Shown here in pieces: positions 20,054 through 28,920 of a stretch of DNA of 60,982 bases. Positions within the stretch are counted from its first letter, which is position 1. Each line of letters opens with the position of its first letter. Both the position numbers and the translations under genes were made by a program. Source of the stretch: Amoebophrya sp. AT5.2 (taxonomy: Eukaryota; Sar; Dinophyceae; Syndiniales; Amoebophryaceae); NCBI GenBank assembly GCA_005223375.1, contig RXOD01003809.1, forward strand, positions 1 to 60,982, in the 5' to 3' direction. Below the pieces are notes generated by a model. That model saw only the letters and a program-made list of their open reading frames with translations, was not told the DNA's origin and searched no databases.

Positions 20054-23000
20054 TTAGATCAGTACCTGCAGGACGCGGCGCAACCCGGAGTCGTTCGATA
20101 CGGCCACGTACACGATCTTTTCCCAGGTGCGGGACAGTCGGTCTTTGCTGGTGAAACCCAGCGGCACGGACATTTGGCTCATGTCGAGTGCCGGCGCCTT
20201 CCCTTTCTCGGCGGCTACCTCAATAGCTGCCGAAAAGGAGACTTTGCTCGTCTTGTCATTGGCAACGAGTATCATCAAGTCCTCCCGAAAGTCCACAAAG
20301 CAGGTGCTATTGGGGTCGCCGGCGTCTTTGTCGAATTGCAGCAGGCAGGCGTCGATGGTCGACCTCAAGTGGATCCCCCAGAACTGGTCGCTGAAGAACT
20401 CCCGGGGGGTGCAAGTTCCTGTTGTCACTTTTTCTTCTGCCATCGCTTGCACATACGTGGTGATCTCGTGTATCACCTGCCTCGACACCTGCGGGCTGAT
20501 CCAGCGTTTGTCCGAGTTGGGGTTGACCCCAACTGTCGTCACGTGTCGCATGACCGCTGCTGGGATCGATTCGGTATTAGGCTTGAAGCCTCCGCAGTGC
20601 GCGCCAGACCGAGGGAGCTCCATGTATTGAGCGGCGTTGTCGCAGTTCACTTTGCGGTCTTCTTTCTTTATCCCGTCGGGGCGCCGCACGGTCTTAATGT
20701 TGAACATCGGGTCGGGCGCCGCCTCCTCTTCGCCGAGTTTGCGGCTCGAGTACAGTGCGGCGGCCGCGAACGCGTTTTCTACTAGGTGCTTCCCACCGTC
20801 TGGCTGTCCTTCTGCTACCTGTTGTTGCACTTTGCGTAGTTCCTCCTGCTGGGTCCTGTACTTCTGAAACAGGTCCTTCTCTTGAGTCTGCATATCGAGA
20901 GTCTCGCGCAGAGCATCGAGCTTCGCTTTGCCCTCCGCGACGATTTCGTCGAGGGACTGTTGCATTGAGCGCGGATGGTGCTCTGCCTCCACTACATCCA
21001 GCCCGTCCGGTCCCGACGCGAACATGCCGTCCATGCCGCCGCCAGGCGCCATTCCTAAGAGGGGTTGAAGCGGATTGGTCGCTGCTAGGCCTGGGTTGTG
21101 CCCGCCTAACTGCGCTCGGACTGCGTCGGCTTGCTGGCGCGTCACCAGCGCCTCTTTGGCTTTTTGAGTTTCCTGTTCGCGACGCTGCAGCTCGTCCTGG
21201 TGGCGCTGCTGCAACTCCTGGCGCTGCTGAGCCATCTTGTCCTGGTCCTTCTTGATTTTCTGCTTGAATACCTCGTCCCGCTCGTCCTGCATCTTCTGGT
21301 GCGCGGCTTGCAGCTGCGACTGTTTATCAAGAGCCTCCTTCGCCTGCCGCTCTGCGGTTTGTCGCGCTGCGAGGGCCTGGGCTTCAACCTCCTTGCGTTG
21401 GGCTTGGGCGTAGATTTCGGCCTCTGTGCGTTGTTGCGTTAGCTGCTGATCCGCGAGTTTGCGAGCAGCTTCCATCTGCTGGTCTGCTGCGCGGCGCGCA
21501 GCTTCCATCTGGTCCTCCGAGGCTTTTCGTTGTTGCTCCATCATCTGCTGGAGGGACGTTGTATTCGATTGCATTTGCGCCTCAATCTGTTTCATTTTCG
21601 CCGCGTGTGCTGCCTGGTCTGCAGCTCGCTTCTCTTCCATTTCTTTCTGGATCTGCGTGTTGCGTGCGCGCTCCGCCTCGGTGCGCTTCCTTTGCTCTTC
21701 GAGAGCTTTTGTGAGGCGCCGTAGCTCTTTCTGCTGCGTGATGATCGCAGGGTCGGGCTGCTGTAGCGTCGGGCCTTGTTGGCCCGTGGCGGGCGTGGTG
21801 TTGTTGGTTGAGTTGGAGTTCGCGGACGACGACACAGCCGGAGCGGTCGGCGGCGCAGCCGTCGCGGACGATCCCGGGAAGTATACCCCTGGCAAGTTTG
21901 GTTGCTGTTGGAGCTGGGCCCAGGTCGTTGCAGCGCTCGATGCTGCATTCGCATACGCTGCTGCAAGTATTGAGGTTTCGTTGGAGGTCGATCCCGGTGC
22001 TGAGGCGAAGAGGTTTGCAGCTATTCCCGGCGTCGATCCGTTGATCGGCCCTGGTGTCGTTCCTCCTGCACCGGCGCTCTGCTGTTGTGGCGTGGGTTCC
22101 ACTACTGGGCCTTGGGCTCCAGCTCCTGCCGCTGCTGCAGTGTTTGTTGCACTAGAGTGTTGCCCTACATTGCTGTTTTCTTGCTGCGGGCTCGTTCCGG
22201 CGGCTGTGGCCTGTTGGGCCTCCCCGCTTCCTTGATCTGGGGCGGGTAAATTGCTTTGGTCCAAGTTTGTGTTGACAGGCACTTCTGCATGTGCGTCTGG
22301 CCCGGCCTCGTCTTGCGTGAGCAACGACACGACTTCCGGCTGCTGCTGGCCGTTGGGACTAGGCGGGCCGACAGGCAGAGCGTCGAGCTGGGCGTCGTCG
22401 AGGATCCCCTCTTCCCCTGCGCTGGCGTTTTGTTGCTGTTGTCCGGGCGGTTGCGCTTCGGCCTCCACGACCGACGTGTTGCTGGGTTGAGCGCACGAGA
22501 ACACCTCGCTCGCTTTGGGGAATATGCCATCGGCCGGGCCATCTTCCCCCCCTTCTAGGGTCACATATCCTTCTGCGTTTCCATGAGGATGGGCGAATAG
22601 TCCTTGTGACTGGTCCTGCGACAGTACTATCGGGTCGTTATGCGTTCCGGTGCCCGTGGTGGGGACGCTCGGGATTTGACCGAGTTGTTGCGCCGGGGGT
22701 TGGGCCTCCTGCATCCCCGCTTCCGGTAGCTGCGGCCCAAAGTTGTCGTTGCGCGGCGACAGCATCTGGACGTCCTGCTGTTGTTGCTGGCTCCCGTTGA
22801 GAATATTGATGACTTGAGTCGCCGTTGCTGCTGCTTTTGCAGCTGCAACCTCTGCTCCTCCGTCTTCGGCGACAGCCGCCGGGCGCTCCGCCGCTCCCGA
22901 CAACGTCGCTGCTGCTGCTTTTGCAGCCACTGCTGCTGCTCCTCCCTCATCGGCAACAGCCTCCAAGCCTCCTGTCGCTCCTGACGACGCCGCTTTCGCC

Positions 23001-25039
23001 ACTGATGATGACGAGAGCTGGTTGAGCGAAGCTTCGTTGAACTCGCTCAGCGGGGAGAGATCCTGTCCTTTTTCTTCGCTAATGTTGGCTGCGGTCCCTG
23101 ATCCTGCCTTCGGCGCCACCACCGGATCACCTTTGCCTATGCTTTTCGTGATGGTCTGCATGCCCTTTCCCTTCTGCGCCGGCGGGGGCTGGACTGAGCT
23201 TCCGGAGAGGATGTTGTGGAGGGTGTGCTGTTTTCCTGCTTGGATGGTGCCGGTGCCTTGTTTTCCCAGCTCTCCGCCCTTTCCGCTGGCGGATAACGCC
23301 GCCATGGCCGACTGACGCATATTCGCTGTCGACTGCCGCTGTGACTGTTTTGCTTTTGCTGACTTCAGCTCTGCTGATGCTGCCTTTTTTTGTGCGGCTG
23401 CTGTCGCTTTGGCGGCGGCTGATGCTGCTTTCTTCGCGGCTGCTGCCGCTTTGCGCTCTGAAGCGGCTTTGGCCTTGTCCAGTTTTTTCTGCTGCGTTGA
23501 TGTGAGTGGTGCGGGCGCCCCTGGTGGCGGCTGCCGTCCTGCTGCGGCCAGAGAGCTAATCTTCGGCACTGACGATGGGGCATTGCCGTCCTTTGTTGTC
23601 GGCGATGCTGCCTTGTTGCTCGTCGCCTTGTGGTCGACTGCCGATGAGGTGGCTCCACTTGTACTTTCCGTCACCACGTCTGTCAGGGACCCTGCCGCTG
23701 TAGGCTTCGCCCCATATGGGTTGAATTTTTTCATCTTCATGGAGACCGCGAGGCAGTAGTTCCGCAGCTGGTCGTCCCTCGATTGGAATGGCCAGTATTT
23801 GTGCGCTGCTTTCTTGAAGAGGGCTTCGCGCGACAGCTCGCCCCCGCGTGGCACCACAATCTTGAAGGCTCTGCTCAGCAGGGATGAGACAGGGTCGAGT
23901 CTCGCGCACTGGAGGACTGCTTTTCTATCATTTATTGTTAGGCTCGGTGCCTGCAAGATGGTGTGCAGCCGCAGGCAGAAGAAACTCAGCTGCAGCAGCT
24001 GAAGGCTGGCGATGACGCGCACTGTCGACAGCATGCAACTCACAAACCTCGGCAGCTTCTTCTTCTCCTTATTCGAATTGTGGAAGAGGTAGAGAGTGTC
24101 GCGGAAGACGCCTGCGTACTGCAGCGAGACTGGGTCGAGGGTTCTGATGAAGTCATATAGCTGTGGGTCCTCGGACGAGCAGACCGATTCGCCGTCGTGT
24201 GTGGCGTAGCGCATGGAGGTTTGCAGCACCGAGCCAAGGTAGCACGCCGAACGTTGCGCCCACCATCTGTCCGCTGTCGAGGTCGGCTCCGCTCTGATGT
24301 TGTTTTTGTGCATGTTGTGGAAGGACTGACTGCACACCTCGTAGAGGGGCCGCTCCAACTCGATGGTGTGAAGGTAGAATTGTGAGTCTGCTTCTCGCAG
24401 CTCTTTTTCCACCTCCGGCAGGCGCATCCTCGACGTGTCAAGGAGCTTCGTGAACCAGTCGACGTCAGTCTCGTCCACGATCAGCACGCATTCTTTCGGG
24501 AGCATGAGTGTTTTCTTTTCCGTCGTATTGATGAGGTGCGTGTACGTGTTTACACGCGTAGGCTGCTGCCCTGCCATCGCCGCTGGCGATGAGCTTGCCT
24601 GGTTTCCTCCCGGCGCGCGAGACGAAGAACTCGTCGCAGCACCGATCGCTGGCTGATGTGCCTTCGATGATGAGCCTGACGCTGCCTGCTGTTGGCCGGC
24701 TCCTGTTTGCAGGGTACCGGCCGGGGCGGTGTTCGTTGGCTGTTGCTGTTCGTCGCCGCTGACCCCGACGTGGCTGGAAATTTTCTGCCACAGCTCCTCG
24801 GGGCTCGGAGCGCGCTCCTCCTCATCGATCCACCGCATGTTGGCCGGGTCGACGTCATCATCCTCGTCGTCGGAGAAGTGGAGCTCGTGCCCTCCGATGA
24901 CGAGGCCACTTTGCTGCTGCTGCTCGTCCTCTTGTTGTAGGTCCTGTTGGTCGCCAGGCACAAACTCATCGTCAAAGGCTTCGTCGAGCTCGACATCGGA
25001 GTCAAGCTCCTCTCCGAGGTGGAGATCCTCTTCCCCCAT
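20054..25039 (-). CDS. Giant Gln/Ala-rich coiled-coil ORF of retroelement
   Basis: A 1,661-codon ORF from ATG at 25039. Order: acidic head with poly-Gln; a folded-looking segment at about 170-450 (VLIVDETDVDWFTKLLDTSRMR, YEVCSQSFHNMHKNN, LDPVSLQYAGVFRDTLYLF); Lys/Ala repeats at about 530-600; long Gln/Ser/Ala/Pro-rich disorder; a strong charged coiled coil at about 1110-1330 (EEQRKRTEAERAR and similar); and a final globular-looking region (RSGAHCGGFKPN, REFFSDQFWGIHLRSTIDACLLQF). No known enzyme motif. Its place inside the element, upstream of gag and RT on the same strand, suggests a structural or gag-related protein. This is far larger than ORF1 proteins I know from DIRS elements. Confidence 0.68.
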   Translation of the reverse strand: MGEEDLHLGEELDSDVELDEAFDDEFVPGDQQDLQQEDEQQQQSGLVIGGHELHFSDDEDDDVDPANMRWIDEEERAPSPEELWQKISSHVGVSGDEQQQPTNTAPAGTLQTGAGQQQAASGSSSKAHQPAIGAATSSSSRAPGGNQASSSPAAMAGQQPTRVNTYTHLINTTEKKTLMLPKECVLIVDETDVDWFTKLLDTSRMRLPEVEKELREADSQFYLHTIELERPLYEVCSQSFHNMHKNNIRAEPTSTADRWWAQRSACYLGSVLQTSMRYATHDGESVCSSEDPQLYDFIRTLDPVSLQYAGVFRDTLYLFHNSNKEKKKLPRFVSCMLSTVRVIASLQLLQLSFFCLRLHTILQAPSLTINDRKAVLQCARLDPVSSLLSRAFKIVVPRGGELSREALFKKAAHKYWPFQSRDDQLRNYCLAVSMKMKKFNPYGAKPTAAGSLTDVVTESTSGATSSAVDHKATSNKAASPTTKDGNAPSSVPKISSLAAAGRQPPPGAPAPLTSTQQKKLDKAKAASERKAAAAAKKAASAAAKATAAAQKKAASAELKSAKAKQSQRQSTANMRQSAMAALSASGKGGELGKQGTGTIQAGKQHTLHNILSGSSVQPPPAQKGKGMQTITKSIGKGDPVVAPKAGSGTAANISEEKGQDLSPLSEFNEASLNQLSSSSVAKAASSGATGGLEAVADEGGAAAVAAKAAAATLSGAAERPAAVAEDGGAEVAAAKAAATATQVINILNGSQQQQQDVQMLSPRNDNFGPQLPEAGMQEAQPPAQQLGQIPSVPTTGTGTHNDPIVLSQDQSQGLFAHPHGNAEGYVTLEGGEDGPADGIFPKASEVFSCAQPSNTSVVEAEAQPPGQQQQNASAGEEGILDDAQLDALPVGPPSPNGQQQPEVVSLLTQDEAGPDAHAEVPVNTNLDQSNLPAPDQGSGEAQQATAAGTSPQQENSNVGQHSSATNTAAAAGAGAQGPVVEPTPQQQSAGAGGTTPGPINGSTPGIAANLFASAPGSTSNETSILAAAYANAASSAATTWAQLQQQPNLPGVYFPGSSATAAPPTAPAVSSSANSNSTNNTTPATGQQGPTLQQPDPAIITQQKELRRLTKALEEQRKRTEAERARNTQIQKEMEEKRAADQAAHAAKMKQIEAQMQSNTTSLQQMMEQQRKASEDQMEAARRAADQQMEAARKLADQQLTQQRTEAEIYAQAQRKEVEAQALAARQTAERQAKEALDKQSQLQAAHQKMQDERDEVFKQKIKKDQDKMAQQRQELQQRHQDELQRREQETQKAKEALVTRQQADAVRAQLGGHNPGLAATNPLQPLLGMAPGGGMDGMFASGPDGLDVVEAEHHPRSMQQSLDEIVAEGKAKLDALRETLDMQTQEKDLFQKYRTQQEELRKVQQQVAEGQPDGGKHLVENAFAAAALYSSRKLGEEEAAPDPMFNIKTVRRPDGIKKEDRKVNCDNAAQYMELPRSGAHCGGFKPNTESIPAAVMRHVTTVGVNPNSDKRWISPQVSRQVIHEITTYVQAMAEEKVTTGTCTPREFFSDQFWGIHLRSTIDACLLQFDKDAGDPNSTCFVDFREDLMILVANDKTSKVSFSAAIEVAAEKGKAPALDMSQMSVPLGFTSKDRLSRTWEKIVYVAVSNDSGLRRVLQVLI

Positions 25040-25560
25040 GACTATTCGTTTGTAGGTGAAGCTGGGACAAAGTCAACACAAATTGTTTTGAAGAAAGAAT
25101 AATGATTAGGCGGCGGAATCGACTTTATTCCAAAGGTCCAGTGGGTTTACATCTTATACAAGATCAAGAGAAGTGTCCGAGTTATAAACACAGTTCACAG
25201 CGTCTCGCTTCGTGGAAGTAGCATAGCCGTCTACTTCTGTTGTTTGGATATGATGCGTTTATGAGGATTGATGGTTGGAGGACTTTGTTGTAGGCACTTC
25301 AACGAGACGCGACGATGCCAGCATTGGGAAAAGAGAGGTTGCACACACAGCTGACGGCTCGAATAACAGTCCCAATGCGACTTCTGTTCATCGGCGTTTT
25401 TAATTGAAGGGGCACACTGTCTCCACCTTTCATTTCGTCTCGGCTGCGGTAGCGCGGGGGCCATTGAGTTCTGTCTCGCATCAGCGCGGGGCTGTTAGTG
25501 TCGTCTCACTATTCTTAGTGTCGAGCACCGGTTCGTCCTCCTCCCTATCGAATATTTCGT
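25040..25560. other. Leader region within retroelement
   Basis: Sequence upstream of the giant ORF with no supported gene; AT-rich around 25080-25150. It may hold an internal promoter or intron. Confidence 0.4.
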
Positions 25561-26058
25561 TTACATCCTGTAGCGGCACGGGGACGACGGCGGGTCGTCT
25601 TCCGCCCGGTTGTACTCGGCGTCGCAGTAGCCACCGACTTCCCGCTTGGTATTGTCCTGCTGCTGCGGCGCAGGCCCAGCTCCCCCCCAGAACTGCTGCT
25701 CGCGGCGCTGCCACGGGAGCTGCTGTCCGCAAGAGCTGGTAGCTTCGTCGCGATGCGAAGCGCTGGGGCCCGAAGGGGCGTTGACCGGGGAGTACTCCTC
25801 CTCTTCCTCGGGGTTCATGTTCTTCTCGAGATACTCCAGCACCTCGATGAGTTTCTTGTTGAACATGGAGCCCTGCTTCTCCACCGCGGAGCGGACTTTG
25901 TTTAGCTTTTGCAGCACCTTGTCCATTTTGAAGTCCAAGGTCGTCCCCTCCAGCTCGGAGTCCGATTCGACGCCGCAAGCCAAACTCATGGACCATTTGG
26001 GGCCGTCTGCCTTGTTGCTTTGCACGAATTGATCGCGCACTCCGCCGGGCTTGAACAA
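25561..26058 (-). CDS. Retroelement accessory ORF, Gln/Pro-rich tail
   Basis: About 165 codons, open further upstream to roughly 26110 without an ATG, so it may be a 3' exon (CGTCAG|CATCGACGAG is a possible acceptor). It contains KMDKVLQKLNKVRSAVEKQ, a short amphipathic helix, an acidic EEEEE stretch, and a Gln/Pro/Gly-rich end. Not recognised. The open frame and composition favour coding, but a chance ORF is not excluded. Confidence 0.4.
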   Translation of the reverse strand: MFKPGGVRDQFVQSNKADGPKWSMSLACGVESDSELEGTTLDFKMDKVLQKLNKVRSAVEKQGSMFNKKLIEVLEYLEKNMNPEEEEEYSPVNAPSGPSASHRDEATSSCGQQLPWQRREQQFWGGAGPAPQQQDNTKREVGGYCDAEYNRAEDDPPSSPCRYRM

Positions 26059-26292
26059 GTCGTACTTCAGCTTCTCCTCGTCGATGCTGACGATTCGTGA
26101 GAGGTAAGAATCGCAATATGAAAGAGAAATAAAACCGAGTTTGATTTTGTGGTATCTTTTTTAAAGGAGGTGCCCTTTCTTGATCGCCTTGCTGCAGGCT
26201 GCTTTCCCACCGTTGCTGGCCATGACGATGCTGTGGCGTAGGGTTATGTTGTTGATGGGGGAATAGGTAAGTGAAGATATTGGATTTGACTT

Positions 26293-26766
26293 TCATCGCG
26301 AGGGCCGTAAATGCCATCCTTTCGCCTCGCACTCGAGTTTCCAGTTTTCGCACATCTCGCTGTTGAAGGCCGGAAACTTGTGGATCACTTCGCGAATCAG
26401 ATTTTCGTCGACGCCTAACCCGTTCTCGGGGGCGAACTCCGGGAAGATGCGCTGAATCACAGCGCGCATCACGTGCTTCATGAACTCTTTGGATTCAGTG
26501 GGGCGCGAGGAGTTTAGCGAAGCAGACGACTGCTTCGCTTTCGCGATAATGTACTGGGTGAGTCTCTTGTCGTCCATGACCGCAGCGCGTCCAATGTCGA
26601 GGGCGATTTTGTCAACCGCCTCTCTGATTTTGGCGAACTCGTTGGGCGAGTTCGCTGTGCCCATAGGCAACGGGGCGGACAGTTCGTCGGCAGGCATTTC
26701 GATAATGTCGTCTACGTACGTAGTGTGCACCTTGGTGAAGTCGTGATTGTAAAAGAACGACGGCAT
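26293..26766 (-). CDS. Retroelement accessory ORF of unknown function
   Basis: About 157 codons from ATG at 26766 (MPSFFYNHDFTKV). The product is mixed-charge and looks folded (IREAVDKIALDIGRAAVMDD, EFMKHVMRAVIQRIFPEF, EMCENWKLECEAKGW), with no family I recognise. It lies between the membrane ORF and the Gln/Pro-rich ORF on the element's coding strand and might be spliced to the latter. Confidence 0.45.
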   Translation of the reverse strand: MPSFFYNHDFTKVHTTYVDDIIEMPADELSAPLPMGTANSPNEFAKIREAVDKIALDIGRAAVMDDKRLTQYIIAKAKQSSASLNSSRPTESKEFMKHVMRAVIQRIFPEFAPENGLGVDENLIREVIHKFPAFNSEMCENWKLECEAKGWHLRPSR

Positions 26767-26886
26767 GTGGCAACTCAACTGGCGAGCTGATCGAGCTTTA
26801 GGAGCTTAGCGTAGTGGGCTGAGACGTGAATGTCTTAGATGTAGGAGCTGAAAGGAGGCTGGTTTTGTTGTGTAGTACTTTTAGTA

Positions 26887-27237
26887 CTAGAGAAAGATGG
26901 CCGGAGGATCTCGCCAACGCCTTCCTCGATGAAGCATTAGAGCGGTCGTGATTTGCACTGCGTCGAGCCAGAACGTTAGTGTCAGCCCCAGGGCTATTAG
27001 AAGTAGCGCGAGACCAACTGCCAGAAATGAAAAGAACGCGAACGCAGCCAGAAAGTCTTTCAGCGTTTCTATGTCGCAGATAAGGATCAGGAACAGAGCG
27101 ACTCCTGCTATCGCAAAGAATATAAGCAGCATGTCTCCTCGACAATGCTGTGGTCCTGCTCGTGTTTCTGAAGGGGTGGCAATCATCTCTTCCATTTCTC
27201 GATGCTTTTTCGGCGTGTAGTTCTCATGACATGGCAA
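26887..27237 (-). CDS. Retroelement accessory ORF with membrane segments
   Basis: A 116-residue ORF from ATG at 27237. A polar N-terminus (MPCHENYTPKKHREMEEM) is followed by two strongly hydrophobic stretches at about 36-54 (LLIFFAIAGVALFLILI) and 60-92 (FLAAFAFFSFLAVGLALLLIALGLTLTFWL), then a basic tail. Membrane proteins are not a usual part of DIRS-type elements. Function unknown; it could be a captured or de novo gene. Confidence 0.45.
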   Translation of the reverse strand: MPCHENYTPKKHREMEEMIATPSETRAGPQHCRGDMLLIFFAIAGVALFLILICDIETLKDFLAAFAFFSFLAVGLALLLIALGLTLTFWLDAVQITTALMLHRGRRWRDPPAIFL

Positions 27238-28071
27238 GCCACAGTTCTCGCGATCTATGCGCTGAGTGCACTTCTGTTTTAGTGATTGTTTCTCATGACC
27301 TTACGTCACCGCGACGCCTCCAATCGGATTTGAAATCATTGCGGGCGTGCGCGAACCTTCCACAAGCATTTTGCATATGAGCTTCGGACGACGGGCTTTT
27401 TGGCCGGCGATCGATTTGCGTGGGTGGAACACATGTTATTCCTGCCATACTGCCCGCACTAGGCTGGGCGCCCGGCTAGAGGCGTGATCGCGGGGAAAAG
27501 GAGGTATACCTCCTGCCGCACCGCTCTCGGGGAGCGGGCTCATGTGTCTGTGCACATGGCGGCCGATTGGTGTAATGGTTTGTAATGGTTGGAAATGATG
27601 GTAATGATGGGGGGGGCTGGGTAATGATGTTCATCCAGCTTGTCGCTACTCGCGACTCGCCAGATTGCACAGCCTCGTCTGCGACTCGCATCAGAGGGTG
27701 CTGAAGGCCGGTGCTGCTACTCGCACCACCAGACCTTCTACGAGGCCTACGCCTCCCCGGAGGGAGGGCGAGGGCCAAGGAGGGCTCGCGAAGACGCGAT
27801 TTCTCATACATGGATCCATCACAATATCAATCAATGCCAGCAGCGTCTCCTCGTGAAAGCAGACTCGCCTGCAGACACGTGGAGAACGCCGACCGTCGTC
27901 CCAGCCTCAGGCAAACCACAACGAACTCTACTCTTCGCGGAAAATTCCAACAGGGGAACCTCAGGTCAGAGTACGTCCATCGTGGCACGGTCAAAGATCG
28001 ATATCACCCTGTCCTACCGAAGTAGAACCGAGTGGCGCAAGTTCTCTGCGTACACACGACAGTACGAAAGC
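27238..28071. other. 5' part of retroelement, no supported gene
   Basis: Between repeat Y2 and the membrane ORF. Overlapping short ORFs on both strands lack recognisable content. A G-rich, GATGGTAATGATG-like simple stretch lies near 27590-27625. Confidence 0.4.
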
Positions 28072-28209
28072 AGAAAAAGAACTAGCGCAACGATGGTTCC
28101 AAGCCGTGACAGCACAGCGCAGAATCGGTGACGTGGAGAACACTAAGGCCAGAACCCGAATAGCTGTGCTTTCTCTTTCGTGCCGTCAACGTGAGATATT
28201 TATCCTAGT
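28072..28209. repeat. Terminal repeat Y2 (A1) of retroelement
   Basis: 138 bp identical by eye to Y1 at 13803-13940. It forms the left end of the element on the coding strand, 14,269 bp away from its partner, and is followed by host sequence beginning gattaatc. Confidence 0.9.
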
Positions 28210-28920
28210 GATTAATCTTTTCGCGTCACTGGATGATTTGCGTTGAAGATGGAAGGGGATAAGCTTTTTGTTGCCCTGTTTGCGCGGATGAGGGAATGAC
28301 AGGCATTCCGGGCAACTAGTACCTCTTTTTTCGTGCTTGCATCGTCGAGATTTTGCGTTGAAGTTGCGACATGCGTGGATGAAGGTGATCAGGAGAATGT
28401 GGATGATGAATCTGCGGAATGAATCGTCTACAGTTCGTGAAATCATAATTTTTCGCGTGGATAAAACAGCTTGTCAAAAAAAGTTTGGAACCGGTGGACG
28501 CACGACCGATACCGATTATAGATGAAATAGAACTATGCTGCAGGTAGCGTGATTCTAGGTCGACTTGATAGATTGCACCTCATCACGAACCGCCGTGTAG
28601 AGCAAAAGTCGAAGTTCAAGTTCAAGTTCATTCGCATGTAATAAAACCCACACCAAGGCTGAGGTTCAAAATAAACAGGAACTGCTGGGAAAATTCTCCC
28701 GCCGACACTATTGGCATTGCGCACGAAGTTCCAGAGTCTGAGGCGCCGACGGAACTCCCAGGCTTCTCCTTCTGTACATCCACCCGACCCAGCCCCACCA
28801 TTCCCAGCAGATCCACCGCCGCGCTCTCGAGTGCTTCGCCGATTGTTCGCGATGCTGCGATGATCTTCGCCGTCCGGGTGGTCGTCCCTGCTTCTCGGAG
28901 AAACAGCTTCCCCTCCCGTT
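28210..28920. other. Intergenic region between retroelement and unknown-function gene
   Basis: About 0.7 kb of host flank. It contains a short (TTCAAG)n-like run near 28610-28635 and no supported gene. Confidence 0.5.

Larger units (their letters stand above)
13427..28209 (-). mobile_element. DIRS/PAT-type tyrosine-recombinase retrotransposon with split direct repeats
   Basis: The 14,783-bp element is delimited by two repeat families. X occurs at 13427-13714 and 13940-14227 (one mismatch seen in 288 bp); Y occurs at 13803-13940 and 28072-28209 (no mismatch seen in 138 bp). On the coding (minus) strand the order is Y2, ORFs, X2, Y1, X1, i.e. A1-ORFs-B1-A2-B2, the split-direct-repeat arrangement known from PAT- and Ngaro-like members of the DIRS order. 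Encoded functions agree: reverse transcriptase, RNase H and a tyrosine recombinase rather than a DDE integrase. Recombinase-mediated insertion makes no target-site duplication, and none is evident; flanking bases read ctga-T and T-gatt. The element sits between two host genes. It is large for this order because of extra ORFs. It carries a YIAD change in the RT and two in-frame stops. Confidence 0.85.
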
